From Gelatiniphilus marinus (GTDB lineage: Bacteria; Bacteroidota; Bacteroidia; Flavobacteriales; Flavobacteriaceae), in the NCBI RefSeq assembly GCF_042678305.1, contig NZ_JBHUDT010000002.1: a stretch of DNA of 64,000 nucleotides; one strand, 5' to 3'. Positions 42,860 through 51,550 of the stretch are shown one piece after another. Below the pieces are notes generated by a model that saw nothing but the letters and a program-made list of their open reading frames with translations, had not been told where the DNA came from and did not search any database. Position numbers and translations under genes: made by a program. Positions within the stretch are counted from its first letter, which is position 1; each line of letters begins with the position of its first letter.

Positions 42860-44710
42860 ATGTCAGACATCATTCAGCTTTTACCAGACCATGTTGCTAA
42901 CCAAATAGCTGCTGGAGAAGTTGTGCAACGGCCAGCATCAGTAGTTAAAGAGCTATTGGAAAACGCTATCGACGCAGGCGCAGCAACCATTAAACTTATT
43001 GTAAAAGACGCTGGTAAAACCCTTATTCAAGTTATTGATAACGGTAAAGGCATGAGTACTACCGATGCCCGTTTGAGTTTCGAGCGGCACGCTACATCTA
43101 AAATAAGAACAGCCGACGATTTGTTTCAGCTGCACACCAAAGGCTTTCGTGGCGAAGCTTTAGCAAGTATTGCCGCCATTGCCCATGTAGAGCTTAAAAC
43201 CAAACAAGAGCAAGACGATGTGGGCAATGCCATTGTTATTGAAGGTAGCAATGTTGTATCGCAAGAGGTTGTGGTTACGCCAAAAGGCACTTCAATTTCT
43301 GTAAAAAATCTGTTTTTTAACATTCCGGCACGACGCAATTTTTTAAAGTCCAATACCGTAGAATTACGCCATATTGTCGATGAGTTCCATCGGGTGGCAT
43401 TGGCACATCCCAAAATAAGTTTTGCCATGTACAACAACGGCAGCGAAACCTTTAATTTGCCCATTAGTAATTACAGGCAGCGCATTGTAAATATTTTTGG
43501 AACTAAAACCAACGAGAAATTAGTGCCCGTTGAAGAAGATACCGAGGTGCTAAAAATTTCGGGATTTGTGGGCAAGCCCGAGTACGCCAAAAAAACCAGG
43601 GGCGAACAGTATTTTTTTGTAAACGAACGCTTTATAAAAAGTGCCTATTTAAACCACGCAATTGCCTCAGCCTTTGATGGTTTGCTTAAAAATGGTACTC
43701 ACCCCAGCTATTTTTTAAACTTAACGGTCGATCCGCAAACTATCGATATTAATATTCATCCCACAAAAACAGAAATAAAGTTTGATGACGAGCACACGCT
43801 TTACGCCTTATTGCGGTCGGCGGTAAAACACAGTTTGGGGCAGTTTAACATAGCACCTGTTTTAGATTTTGATAGGGACTCCAACCTCGACACGCCCTAT
43901 AATTACATCAAAAAAAACACAAGCACTCCAACCATTGAGGTCGATAGAAGCTTTAACCCGTTTCAAGAGGAAACACAATCTAAAGCAAGAACGGTGGCCT
44001 ATAAAAAAGAACCCGTTGCCAGTTGGGAGAGTTTGTATGTGGGATTAGAATCGAAAGGCACAAAAACACATCAGGATTTTAGTGAGGTTCATTTTGAAAG
44101 TGAAGAATCTACGGGCAATATATTTAGTGAAGATAAGCAAGTCGATAAAATTCAAACCACCTATCAGCTTCATAATAAATACATAGTGAGTACCATTAAA
44201 TCTGGCATGTTGGTTATCGATCAACATCGGGCGCATCAGCGTATTTTATATGAAGATTTCCTAAAAAACATAACAGTAAAAGAAGCTGTAAGCCAGCAAT
44301 TGTTATTTCCGCTTCAGCTTCATTTTTCGGTTCAAGACATTGCAATTATTAATCAGTTAAAAGAAGATTTAGAACATACAGGTTTTATATTTTCCAACGT
44401 TAGTAAAGAATTGGTAGAAATTATTGGTGTGCCCGTTAGTGTGCCCGAAAGCGAGGTGTCTATTATTTTAGAGCAGCTTGTTAGCGATGTGGAAAACGAG
44501 GTGCCCGATACCCATTTTAGTGCCACCGATTTACTGGCAAAATCGATGGCGAAAAGTTTAGCCATAAAAACTGGGCAATCATTACAAAAAGACGAGCAGG
44601 AACATTTGGTAAACCGCTTGTTTGCCTGTAAAGAACCCAATGTGTCGCCTACCAACAGAACAACATTTGTAACCATGAGTGTTGACGAGTTGGATAAAAA
44701 ATTTATATAG
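42860..44710 (+). CDS. mutL: DNA mismatch repair protein MutL
   Basis: This 616-residue protein has the GHKL ATPase motifs LLENAIDAGA, DNGKGM and GFRGEALASI in the N-terminal half, then a disordered linker (about 330-430) and a dimerisation domain. In many bacteria lacking MutH the C-terminal domain nicks DNA with DQHA-x2-E-x4-E, ACR and CPHGRP motifs. Here they read DQHRAHQRILYE (from D454), ACK and SPTNRTT, so metal ligands are partly replaced. ATPase-mediated signalling is expected; nuclease activity is uncertain. Two rhomboid genes follow. Confidence 0.94.
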   Translation: MSDIIQLLPDHVANQIAAGEVVQRPASVVKELLENAIDAGAATIKLIVKDAGKTLIQVIDNGKGMSTTDARLSFERHATSKIRTADDLFQLHTKGFRGEALASIAAIAHVELKTKQEQDDVGNAIVIEGSNVVSQEVVVTPKGTSISVKNLFFNIPARRNFLKSNTVELRHIVDEFHRVALAHPKISFAMYNNGSETFNLPISNYRQRIVNIFGTKTNEKLVPVEEDTEVLKISGFVGKPEYAKKTRGEQYFFVNERFIKSAYLNHAIASAFDGLLKNGTHPSYFLNLTVDPQTIDINIHPTKTEIKFDDEHTLYALLRSAVKHSLGQFNIAPVLDFDRDSNLDTPYNYIKKNTSTPTIEVDRSFNPFQEETQSKARTVAYKKEPVASWESLYVGLESKGTKTHQDFSEVHFESEESTGNIFSEDKQVDKIQTTYQLHNKYIVSTIKSGMLVIDQHRAHQRILYEDFLKNITVKEAVSQQLLFPLQLHFSVQDIAIINQLKEDLEHTGFIFSNVSKELVEIIGVPVSVPESEVSIILEQLVSDVENEVPDTHFSATDLLAKSMAKSLAIKTGQSLQKDEQEHLVNRLFACKEPNVSPTNRTTFVTMSVDELDKKFI

Positions 44711-44717
44711 ATTAAGA

Positions 44718-44745
44718 TTGAAGTCTGAAGACTGAAGGCCGAAGT
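44718..44745 (+). repeat. Four tandem heptamers downstream of mutL
   Basis: The stretch consists of TTGAAGT, CTGAAGA, CTGAAGG and CCGAAGT, four consecutive 7-mers sharing the TGAAG core. It lies in the 144-bp gap between mutL and the first rhomboid gene. A looser version of the same periodicity occurs at about 46550-46600. Confidence 0.6.
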
Positions 44746-44854
44746 GCAGTAATTATGTAACCTTGAGCATTACTGAAATGGAATTATATTTTCATTGTAA
44801 GTAGCTTGTAAAACAAGTCGAAAGGTCTTAATAAGAAAAAGAAAGAATAAAGAT

Positions 44855-45697
44855 ATGATGAGAATTTCAAATACCGTTAAGCATTTGCTAATCATTAATG
44901 TATTGATGTTTATTGGTACTTTGTTTGTTGGAAAAGGCGTATTGTTTTACGACTTGTTCGCGATGCATTTCCCAGCCAACGAAGCCTTCCAGCCTTGGCA
45001 AATTATAACGCACATGTTTATGCACGGTGGAGCTGATTTGAATAATTTAAGCCTTATGCATATTTTGTTCAATATGTTTGCATTGTGGATGTTTGGCACA
45101 CCGGTAGAGCAGGTTCTGGGAAGTAAAAGGTTTTTATTTATCTATTTCTCTGCTGGCTTAGGTGCTGTGGCTTTGCAAGTTGGCTATTATTATTTCGATT
45201 ATTACGCGGCGCTAAGTGGTATTGCGGATTTGAATATGAATAGCGATATGATTAGTAAAATAGTTTCTATTGATGCCAGCGAAGGGCAGTACATTAAAGG
45301 CGAAATATTGAGCAGGCAAATGATGCCAATTTTGGCCGAATATAATTTTGATCCCAGCTTAATAAAACAAGATGAATTTAAAGCTATGTTCGATATGAAT
45401 GTTATTGCACGAAACACCATGGTTGGCGCCTCTGGTTGTATTATGGGCATACTCGCCGCATTTGGAATGATGAATCCCAATGCCGAACTCATGCTTATCT
45501 TTTTGCCCATCCCAATAAAAGCCAAATACTTTATCCCGGGTATTATTATTCTGGATTTAATTTCTGGTATTACAGGGCAATCGTTTTTTAGCCCCAGCAA
45601 TACCGCCCATTTCGCCCACGTAGGTGGCGCATTAACAGGCTTTTTAATTATGTGGTATTGGAAAAAAACACAGTTTAACAGAAACCGTTGGTATTAA
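44855..45697 (+). CDS. Rhomboid intramembrane serine protease 1
   Basis: This 280-residue protein has about six membrane helices. The catalytic serine is in MVGASGCIMG near residue 190, and the histidine of the dyad is in HFAHVGGALTGF; HILFNMFALWMFG supplies the conserved H-x3-N of helix 2. An unusually long hydrophilic segment (about residues 115-185) separates the helix 3-equivalent from the catalytic serine. The second rhomboid starts one base after the stop, so translation is coupled. Substrate is unknown. Confidence 0.88.
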   Translation: MMRISNTVKHLLIINVLMFIGTLFVGKGVLFYDLFAMHFPANEAFQPWQIITHMFMHGGADLNNLSLMHILFNMFALWMFGTPVEQVLGSKRFLFIYFSAGLGAVALQVGYYYFDYYAALSGIADLNMNSDMISKIVSIDASEGQYIKGEILSRQMMPILAEYNFDPSLIKQDEFKAMFDMNVIARNTMVGASGCIMGILAAFGMMNPNAELMLIFLPIPIKAKYFIPGIIILDLISGITGQSFFSPSNTAHFAHVGGALTGFLIMWYWKKTQFNRNRWY

Positions 45698-45698
45698 A

Positions 45699-46547
45699 AT
45701 GAACACATTCTCTCAAGACATAAAAAAGAAACTTTCCAATCTTAATGTATTAGAAAAAATAATAGCCATTAATGTTGTTGTTTTTGTTGTCGGTTTAATT
45801 TTTAAAAATAGTTTTTCTTGGTTAGAGTTACCAAGCGATTTTTTAGAATTTATTGTAAAACCTTGGGCCATTATTACCTATGCTTTTTTGCATGCCGATT
45901 TTTGGCATATCCTATTTAACATGTTTTGGCTCTATTTTATAGGGCGTATGTTTTTAAATATGTTTAGTACAAAAATGGCCATTAATATTTATTTTCTCGG
46001 GGTTATTTCGGGCGGCTTATTATTTATGCTTGGTTATGCTTTATTACCCAATTTTTTTGGTACTACTTCCAGTTTAGTTGGTGCATCGGGTGCTGTTAGA
46101 GCTTTGTTGATATTTATTTGTGCCTATATGCCCAATCAAGAAGTGCGCTTTTTTACCTTTAATTTAAAGCTATGGTATATTGGTGCTGCTATAGTTGTTT
46201 TAGATGTTTTGGGTTTGTTTGGCCTTAACGCAGGCGGTAGTTTAGCGCATTTAGGTGGCGCATTATTAGGCTATTATTACGCTAAGCAATTATTAAAAGG
46301 AAAAGATATTGGCAAAGGTTTCGAGAAGTTTATTGCTGCTTTTGTTAAGATGTTTAAACCCTCAAAAAAATCGCCTTTAAAAACGGTTCATAAAAATAAA
46401 TCTAAAGTTGGTGGTTATACTAAAGGCGAATTTAATAAGTTTAATAATCAAAAAAAAATAGATGTTATTTTAGATAAAATCAGTAAAAGTGGTTACGATA
46501 GTTTAACGGCCGAAGAGAAGGAGTTTCTTTTCAAGGCAGGAAAATAG
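45699..46547 (+). CDS. Rhomboid intramembrane serine protease 2
   Basis: This 282-residue protein has six helices with HADFWHILFNMFWLYFIG, serine in LVGASGAVRAL and histidine in SLAHLGGALLGYYY. It ends with a cytoplasmic Lys-rich linker and a helical motif, KKIDVILDKISKSGYDSLTAEEKEFLFKAG, seen at the C-termini of other Bacteroidota proteins. It follows rhomboid 1 by one base. The pair may act on related substrates, but this is inference. Confidence 0.9.
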   Translation: MNTFSQDIKKKLSNLNVLEKIIAINVVVFVVGLIFKNSFSWLELPSDFLEFIVKPWAIITYAFLHADFWHILFNMFWLYFIGRMFLNMFSTKMAINIYFLGVISGGLLFMLGYALLPNFFGTTSSLVGASGAVRALLIFICAYMPNQEVRFFTFNLKLWYIGAAIVVLDVLGLFGLNAGGSLAHLGGALLGYYYAKQLLKGKDIGKGFEKFIAAFVKMFKPSKKSPLKTVHKNKSKVGGYTKGEFNKFNNQKKIDVILDKISKSGYDSLTAEEKEFLFKAGK

Positions 46548-46620
46548 GTTTTTGAGTGATGGCCGATGACCGTTAACGGAAGATTAAAGACGGTAACGAC
46601 AAAACTATAAAAAATTAAAA

Positions 46621-46977
46621 ATGAGCAAATTTAAGTTTAAAAAACTATTGATATGGGAAAAAGCATTGGACTTGGGTGAAGATGTAAATTTGCTTATTGA
46701 AAATTTTACTAAAAAAGAAATATGTAATTTATCATCTCAATTATTAAGAGCTATAGATTCTGTTGCTTTAAATGTTTCTGAAGGTTCTATTGGCCAATCT
46801 AATACTGGGCAAAATAAGTTTATTGGATACCCTATTCGCTCATTGGCTGAAGTAGTTACTTGTTTGCATAAAGCAAATAGAAGAAATTATATAACTCAAA
46901 ATCAGTTTGAAAAGTATTATGACGAATCTTTTTATCTAATGAATATGAAGTTAGCTTTTAGAAAGAATTTAAAATAA
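46621..46977 (+). CDS. Four-helix-bundle protein (23S rRNA IVP-like family)
   Basis: This 118-residue protein has the family pattern LLIWEKALDLGEDVN, LSSQLLRAIDSVALNVSEGSIGQSN, FIGYPIRSLAEVVTCLHKA. Such proteins were first found encoded in 23S rRNA intervening sequences but also occur as free-standing genes, as here. It is about 72 bp after the second rhomboid, in a region with heptad repeats, and seems inserted into the mutL-rhomboid-EEP gene order. Function is unknown. Confidence 0.85.
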   Translation: MSKFKFKKLLIWEKALDLGEDVNLLIENFTKKEICNLSSQLLRAIDSVALNVSEGSIGQSNTGQNKFIGYPIRSLAEVVTCLHKANRRNYITQNQFEKYYDESFYLMNMKLAFRKNLK

Positions 46978-47006
46978 CATCTGTCATCTCTCACCAACCA
47001 TAAACT

Positions 47007-48029
47007 ATGAAAAAACTAAGTTTTATAAATAAAATCATTTACTTTATAAATGCGGTTTTTGCTATATTACTTTTGCTGTCGTACCTTTTACCATTTACAC
47101 CACCCAAAAGCTTTTCGGTGCTATCTGTGCTTAGTTTGGGCGTTGCCTTTCTTATTTTGTGTAATACTTTATTCTTTTTATACTGGCTTATTAAGCTTAA
47201 AAAGCAATTTATTCTATCGTTTGTTGTGCTTTTAATAGGCTATTTGTTTTTTGGCTCGTTATATAAGTTTTCGTCTTCAAAGCAAATTGAGAGCCCGAAT
47301 AATTTTAAGGTAATGAATTATAACGTGAGGTTATTTAATTTATATAAATGGATTCCTGAGGATAGTGTGGAAACTGATATTATAGATTTTATTAAAACCG
47401 AATCACCTGAAATTTTAAGTATTCAAGAATATCATCCGCATAAAAACATTGATTGGTCTTTTTTTAAGTACAAGTTTGAAAAGCTTTCGGGAAAAAAAAA
47501 CAAGTACGGGCAAGCCATTTTTTCGCAGTATCCCATTGTAAATTCTGGTTCCATCGAGTTTCCAGATACGGGCAACAACGCCATATTTGTCGATGTTGTA
47601 AAGGGCGTGGATACCATGAGGATTTACAATGTTCACTTAGAATCTTTGCGCATTAATACCAAAGCCGAAAGTCTTAAAAAAGAAAATTCAGAAAAGCTTT
47701 TTAAGCGCGTTGGCAACACCTTTAAAATGCAGCAATTTCAAACCGAACTGTTTTTAATGCATAAAAAGCAATGCCAATATAAAATGATTATTTGCGGCGA
47801 TTTTAACAATACTGCATTTTCGTATGTTTACCGAAAAATTAAAGGAGATTTAAACGATGCCTTTATTGAAGCTGGAAATGGTTTTGGTCGCACTTACCAT
47901 TTTAAATTTTTTCCCGTTAGAATCGATTTTATTTTAACTGATGATGCTTTTAATGTAAACGGGTTTAAGGCTTATAACGCACATTACTCCGATCATTACC
48001 CTATTATGGCGACATTGAGTTTAGAATAG
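47007..48029 (+). CDS. EEP-family endonuclease/exonuclease/phosphatase with membrane anchor
   Basis: This 340-residue protein has three hydrophobic helices in the first 90 residues, then an EEP fold: MNYNVRLFNLY, SIQEYHP (catalytic Glu), NTGNNAIFVD-type strand, IICGDFNNTAF and the terminal HYSDHYPIMA. The fold hydrolyses phosphodiesters of nucleic acids, phosphoinositides or sphingomyelin. The membrane anchor suggests a lipid or periplasmic substrate, though orientation cannot be read with certainty. Confidence 0.88.
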   Translation: MKKLSFINKIIYFINAVFAILLLLSYLLPFTPPKSFSVLSVLSLGVAFLILCNTLFFLYWLIKLKKQFILSFVVLLIGYLFFGSLYKFSSSKQIESPNNFKVMNYNVRLFNLYKWIPEDSVETDIIDFIKTESPEILSIQEYHPHKNIDWSFFKYKFEKLSGKKNKYGQAIFSQYPIVNSGSIEFPDTGNNAIFVDVVKGVDTMRIYNVHLESLRINTKAESLKKENSEKLFKRVGNTFKMQQFQTELFLMHKKQCQYKMIICGDFNNTAFSYVYRKIKGDLNDAFIEAGNGFGRTYHFKFFPVRIDFILTDDAFNVNGFKAYNAHYSDHYPIMATLSLE

Positions 48030-48082
48030 TTATGCCATTGCAAAGGAGGGACGACTGTGGCAATCTGCTTATTGGAAAACTA

Positions 48083-48391
48083 TTACATAAAACTACAATC
48101 CACCACATCGGCAAAAATATGGATTACCAAACCCAAAGCCACCAATCTTGATTTTTTAGGAATTAAAAGAAATAGATAAAACAAAATGGCAAAATAGGAG
48201 TGCAACGGATGAAACCCAATGCTGCATCTATTCGGGTCGAAAATTGGGGTTGCCAATAAATGGTCCAAATCTATAAGCATACCGGCAATCATAACTAAAA
48301 AAGCATATTTCCAGCGGGATTTATAAAATAGCAAAGCCACAAAAAGTGGAATTAAAAAATGACTGCCGTAATGCGCAAAGGTTTGTAACAT
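48083..48391 (-). CDS. DUF6122 family membrane protein
   Basis: This 102-residue protein has about four helices with conserved polar residues: H7-Y-G-S-H11 at the start, DLDHLL in the second helix region, and FDPNRCSIGFHPLHSY. The clustered His and Asp recall membrane-bound metal-dependent hydrolases, but activity is unproven. It overlaps the WbqC gene by one base and is last in its operon. Confidence 0.75.
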   Translation of the reverse strand: MLQTFAHYGSHFLIPLFVALLFYKSRWKYAFLVMIAGMLIDLDHLLATPIFDPNRCSIGFHPLHSYFAILFYLFLLIPKKSRLVALGLVIHIFADVVDCSFM

Positions 48392-49014
48392 TATTGTGAA
48401 GCTAAAGTTTGGGATTCTAAATAATTTAAGGCATTCGGGCCCTCGTTAAACAGTAAATCCAAAATACTTAAATTAGGAATAAAACCGTGCTTGTTGCTAA
48501 ACACTTGCGTGTAGGTTTCAAAGGGTTTGGGCTGTTCTTTTTTTGCGTTTACTAAGTGTCTAAAATCTGTTTTATCTTCAACTGTTTTTTGGTAAGTTTC
48601 GGTTTTCAAGATGTTTAGTTCCAATTGCAAACAATTGCAAATTACCTCAAAACATGTCAAATTAAAATCTAAAATATAATCTGCTTTTAATTCAAATAAA
48701 GGCCGAAGCTCATCTTCGTAATATTCAAAAAAAGGCGACGTTCTGTACGCTGAAAGTAACGATTTCCAATGGAGGCTTTGCCAATTTTCATCATTAAAAA
48801 TTTTAACATCTCTATATTTCTGACGGTTTTTTTGCGAATGGATTACGGGTATATTCAACGTTAGTTTACCATTGGCGCCATAAATATAAGTACGGTTTCT
48901 GTAGGTTTGTTTTACAAAATTATCGTCAACTTCAAATGTAATATCTTCAGCTTTCACCATGGCAACAAAATGCGCAATGTTAGGGAAATATGTGGGGTGG
49001 ATTAAAATGTTCAT
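48391..49014 (-). CDS. WbqC family protein
   Basis: This 207-residue protein matches the WbqC family, found beside O-antigen gene clusters and in Bacteroidota. The start ILIHPTYFPNIAHFVAMV, the middle LTLNIPV(I)HSQK and the strongly conserved WQSLHWKSLLSAYRTSPFFEYY stretch (about 96-117) are visible. Its biochemical activity is not known. It lies about 110 bp after lepB across a 22-bp inverted repeat and overlaps DUF6122 by one base. Confidence 0.87.
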   Translation of the reverse strand: MNILIHPTYFPNIAHFVAMVKAEDITFEVDDNFVKQTYRNRTYIYGANGKLTLNIPVIHSQKNRQKYRDVKIFNDENWQSLHWKSLLSAYRTSPFFEYYEDELRPLFELKADYILDFNLTCFEVICNCLQLELNILKTETYQKTVEDKTDFRHLVNAKKEQPKPFETYTQVFSNKHGFIPNLSILDLLFNEGPNALNYLESQTLASQ

Positions 49015-49024
49015 TTGTTGCTGT

Positions 49025-49098
49025 CATTCCTGCGCAGGCAGGAATCCACTTTATAAAATAACGTTTCAATTTATAAGATTCCTGCCTGCGCAGGAATG
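49025..49098. repeat. Perfect 22-bp inverted repeat with 30-bp spacer
   Basis: The 22-mer at 49025-49046 (starting CATTCCTGCGCAGG) is the exact reverse complement of 49077-49098. Each arm also contains near-palindromic CCTGCGCAGG. The arms are far richer in G and C than the surrounding sequence. It lies between lepB and the WbqC gene and could form a strong hairpin in the RNA. Confidence 0.85.
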
Positions 49099-49123
49099 GC
49101 AAAGCATTAAAAAATTAAACAAA

Positions 49124-50707
49124 TTAACTATTTGCTTTCTTGCGTTTCCTCCACTTATTAAAACCAATGTATCCAAAAAGAAGCACTAAAAACGGAATAA
49201 AGTAAGAGGTCGCTTTTCCGGTGCCGTGAACGGTTGTAAAAAAGCGTTCCCAACGCGGGTTTTTAAGTCCGTCCCAACTCATCCAAATAAATACGGGTTT
49301 GCCCAAAACATGGTCGAATGGCACAAAGCCCCAGCGTCTGGCATCGATGGAGTTATGGCGGTTATCGCCCATCATCCAATAATAGTTTTGTTTAAATGTG
49401 TAGCTGTTAGCAACTTCGCCATTAATTAAAATCTGGTTGCCTTTTACTTGCAAGGTGTTGCCTTCGTATTCGGTAATAACCCGTTTGTAAAGCGGTAAAA
49501 CATCTAAATTAATATCAATGGTTTTTCCCGCTTCGGGGATATAAATTGGGCCAAAAAAATCGATATTCCAATTATAGTTGGGATTGTGCGGAAACACATT
49601 GGGGTCTCGTTTACCTTTTTCTGCTTTAATTGGTGTTATGCTCGTTACATTAGGATGGTTTTTAAATTTTGCCAAAGCCTCATTAGAAATTGCAGGGAAA
49701 TAATAGGTGTTTTGCTGGTTTACAATGCCAAACCTATCGGTAATATCGTAACGCTCTTTTAAAAAATTGGGGTTGAACTGATTGGTTTTTGGCTGCACAT
49801 AGTAACTAAACTGTAAATGCGCTCTATCTGGTAATTCGTTTTTCTTTCCGTTTATGTAAATGAAGCCATCACGAATTTCTAAAGAATCTCCAGGAATACC
49901 AACACAGCGTTTTACCAAATTGGTTTTTTTATCTATGGGTTTGTAGTAGTTTCTGTCTGGTGTGAAATTATTCATATCTTTCAGCGTGTCTGCTGGCTGG
50001 TTGAATACAACGATTTCATTTCTATCAATTTTTTCAAATCCGGGTAATCGCAAATACGGTAGTTGTAATTTGTTTATCCACGAAGTTTTTCTTTCTTCAA
50101 AACGATCGTTAAACAAATACGATTTTTTGTTTAAAACAGGAATGGTATCGTGTACCATGGGTGCGCCAACCGTGGTCATTGGTATTCTGGCGCCATAATG
50201 AAACTTGCTAACAAACAGGAAATCGCCCACTAATAATGATTTTTCTAAAGATGAGGACGGAATGGTAAAGGGTTGGATAAAATAGGTGTGCACAATGGTT
50301 GCCGCAACAATGGCAAATAAAATGGAACTGGTCCATTCGCCAGAACCCGATTTTGGTTGTAAACTACGGTCTTTTACATAATCTACATTAGCAACATAAT
50401 TTAAATAATAGTTGTAAAACCCGAGCGTTACAATGGCCAAAAAGGTATCGAGGTATGTGTTTTTACCAAAGCTTCGTGCCGTTTCTACCCAAACCACCAT
50501 AAGCATTATAAGGTTTACAATGGGTAAGAATAGCAGAATAATCCACCACCAAGGACGATTGATTATTTTCATTAAAACCACACCGTTGTAAACAGGTACA
50601 AAAGCTTCCCAGGCTTGTCTGCCCGCTTTAATGTATAGTTTCCATGTGCCTAAACCATGAATAACTTGAATAATTAAAATGAATATAAACCATTGCATTA
50701 GCGTCAT
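49124..50707 (-). CDS. lepB: Signal peptidase I with long N-terminal membrane region
   Basis: This 527-residue protein removes signal peptides at the outer face of the inner membrane. The first 110 residues form three or four hydrophobic helices (a DUF5684-like region), absent from short LepB. A further helix precedes the catalytic domain, whose serine is S153 in IPSSSLEKSL (PSxSM-type motif). The general-base lysine lies in NLVKRCVGIPGD, and MMGDNRHNSIDARRWGFVP is the usual C-terminal motif. A large insert of about 150 residues separates the two halves. It lies between dapB and WbqC. Confidence 0.93.
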   Translation of the reverse strand: MTLMQWFIFILIIQVIHGLGTWKLYIKAGRQAWEAFVPVYNGVVLMKIINRPWWWIILLFLPIVNLIMLMVVWVETARSFGKNTYLDTFLAIVTLGFYNYYLNYVANVDYVKDRSLQPKSGSGEWTSSILFAIVAATIVHTYFIQPFTIPSSSLEKSLLVGDFLFVSKFHYGARIPMTTVGAPMVHDTIPVLNKKSYLFNDRFEERKTSWINKLQLPYLRLPGFEKIDRNEIVVFNQPADTLKDMNNFTPDRNYYKPIDKKTNLVKRCVGIPGDSLEIRDGFIYINGKKNELPDRAHLQFSYYVQPKTNQFNPNFLKERYDITDRFGIVNQQNTYYFPAISNEALAKFKNHPNVTSITPIKAEKGKRDPNVFPHNPNYNWNIDFFGPIYIPEAGKTIDINLDVLPLYKRVITEYEGNTLQVKGNQILINGEVANSYTFKQNYYWMMGDNRHNSIDARRWGFVPFDHVLGKPVFIWMSWDGLKNPRWERFFTTVHGTGKATSYFIPFLVLLFGYIGFNKWRKRKKANS

Positions 50708-50730
50708 AATCGTAATTTTTTAATTGCCAC

Positions 50731-50746
50731 CTCGACCTCGGTCGAG
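50731..50746. repeat. GC-rich hairpin between dapB and lepB
   Basis: CTCGACC/GGTCGAG (50731-50737/50740-50746) with a 2-nt loop stands out in AT-rich sequence. There is no T-tract, so termination is doubtful; it resembles small REP-like palindromes. Confidence 0.5.
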
Positions 50747-50810
50747 AGGTTATTTGTATTTAGTTTAGTTAGTTGCAAAGTATAATAAGCTGTTACACTT
50801 CGGGAAAAGA

Positions 50811-51515
50811 TTAACCTATATTTAACACGTGGTTCATGGTGAAAACACCTGTTTTGCCCACAATCCATTCTGCAGCAATTACCGCACCTAAAGCAAAACC
50901 TTGGCGGTTGTGCGCTATGTGTTCTATGGAAATGGTATCAACCTCACTTTGATAGTTTACAGTATGTGTTCCCGGTACGTTTTCAATACGTTTTGCCGTT
51001 ATGGGAATGGTGTTTTCTCCACCTTCGTCTAACTTCCAATTATTAAATCTATCGTGTTTTTCAATAACACCTTCAGCTAAAGTAATGGCTGTACCACTTG
51101 GAGCATCTAGTTTTTGGGTGTGATGAATTTCTTCCATGCTAACATTGTATTGCTTCAAATTGCTCATCATTTTAGCGAGTGTTTTATTCAACTCAAAAAA
51201 AATATTAACACCTAAACTGTAGTTTGAAGCGTAAATAAAAGCACCATCTTTTTCTTTGCATAAATTAACGGCATCGTTGTATTTATGTAACCAACCCGTT
51301 GTACCGGAAATAACGGGCACATTGTTGTTTATGCAATTGGAAATATTGTTGAAAGCCACAGTGGGGATGCTAAAATCTATAGCCACATCGGCTTTGGTTA
51401 TATCGTAGTCTTTATCGTCTTTATCAATTTTTAAAACAATATTATGCCCACGTTTAATGGCCAATTGTTCTATGGTTTTTCCCATTTTACCATATCCAAG
51501 TAAAGCTATATCCAT
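50811..51515 (-). CDS. dapB: 4-Hydroxy-tetrahydrodipicolinate reductase
   Basis: This 234-residue NAD(P)H enzyme reduces the dihydrodipicolinate precursor in lysine and diaminopimelate synthesis. The nucleotide loop ALLGYGKMGKTIEQLA is at residues 3-18. SGTTGW is in the middle, and EEIHHTQKLDAPSGTAI near 128-144 carries the catalytic histidines and the substrate loop. It is shorter than the 270-residue enterobacterial enzyme, as usual in Bacteroidota. It is followed by lepB on the same strand. Confidence 0.95.
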   Translation of the reverse strand: MDIALLGYGKMGKTIEQLAIKRGHNIVLKIDKDDKDYDITKADVAIDFSIPTVAFNNISNCINNNVPVISGTTGWLHKYNDAVNLCKEKDGAFIYASNYSLGVNIFFELNKTLAKMMSNLKQYNVSMEEIHHTQKLDAPSGTAITLAEGVIEKHDRFNNWKLDEGGENTIPITAKRIENVPGTHTVNYQSEVDTISIEHIAHNRQGFALGAVIAAEWIVGKTGVFTMNHVLNIG

Positions 51516-51550
51516 TTGTTACATGCTGTTTTTTAATGCCCGTTAAGGGG

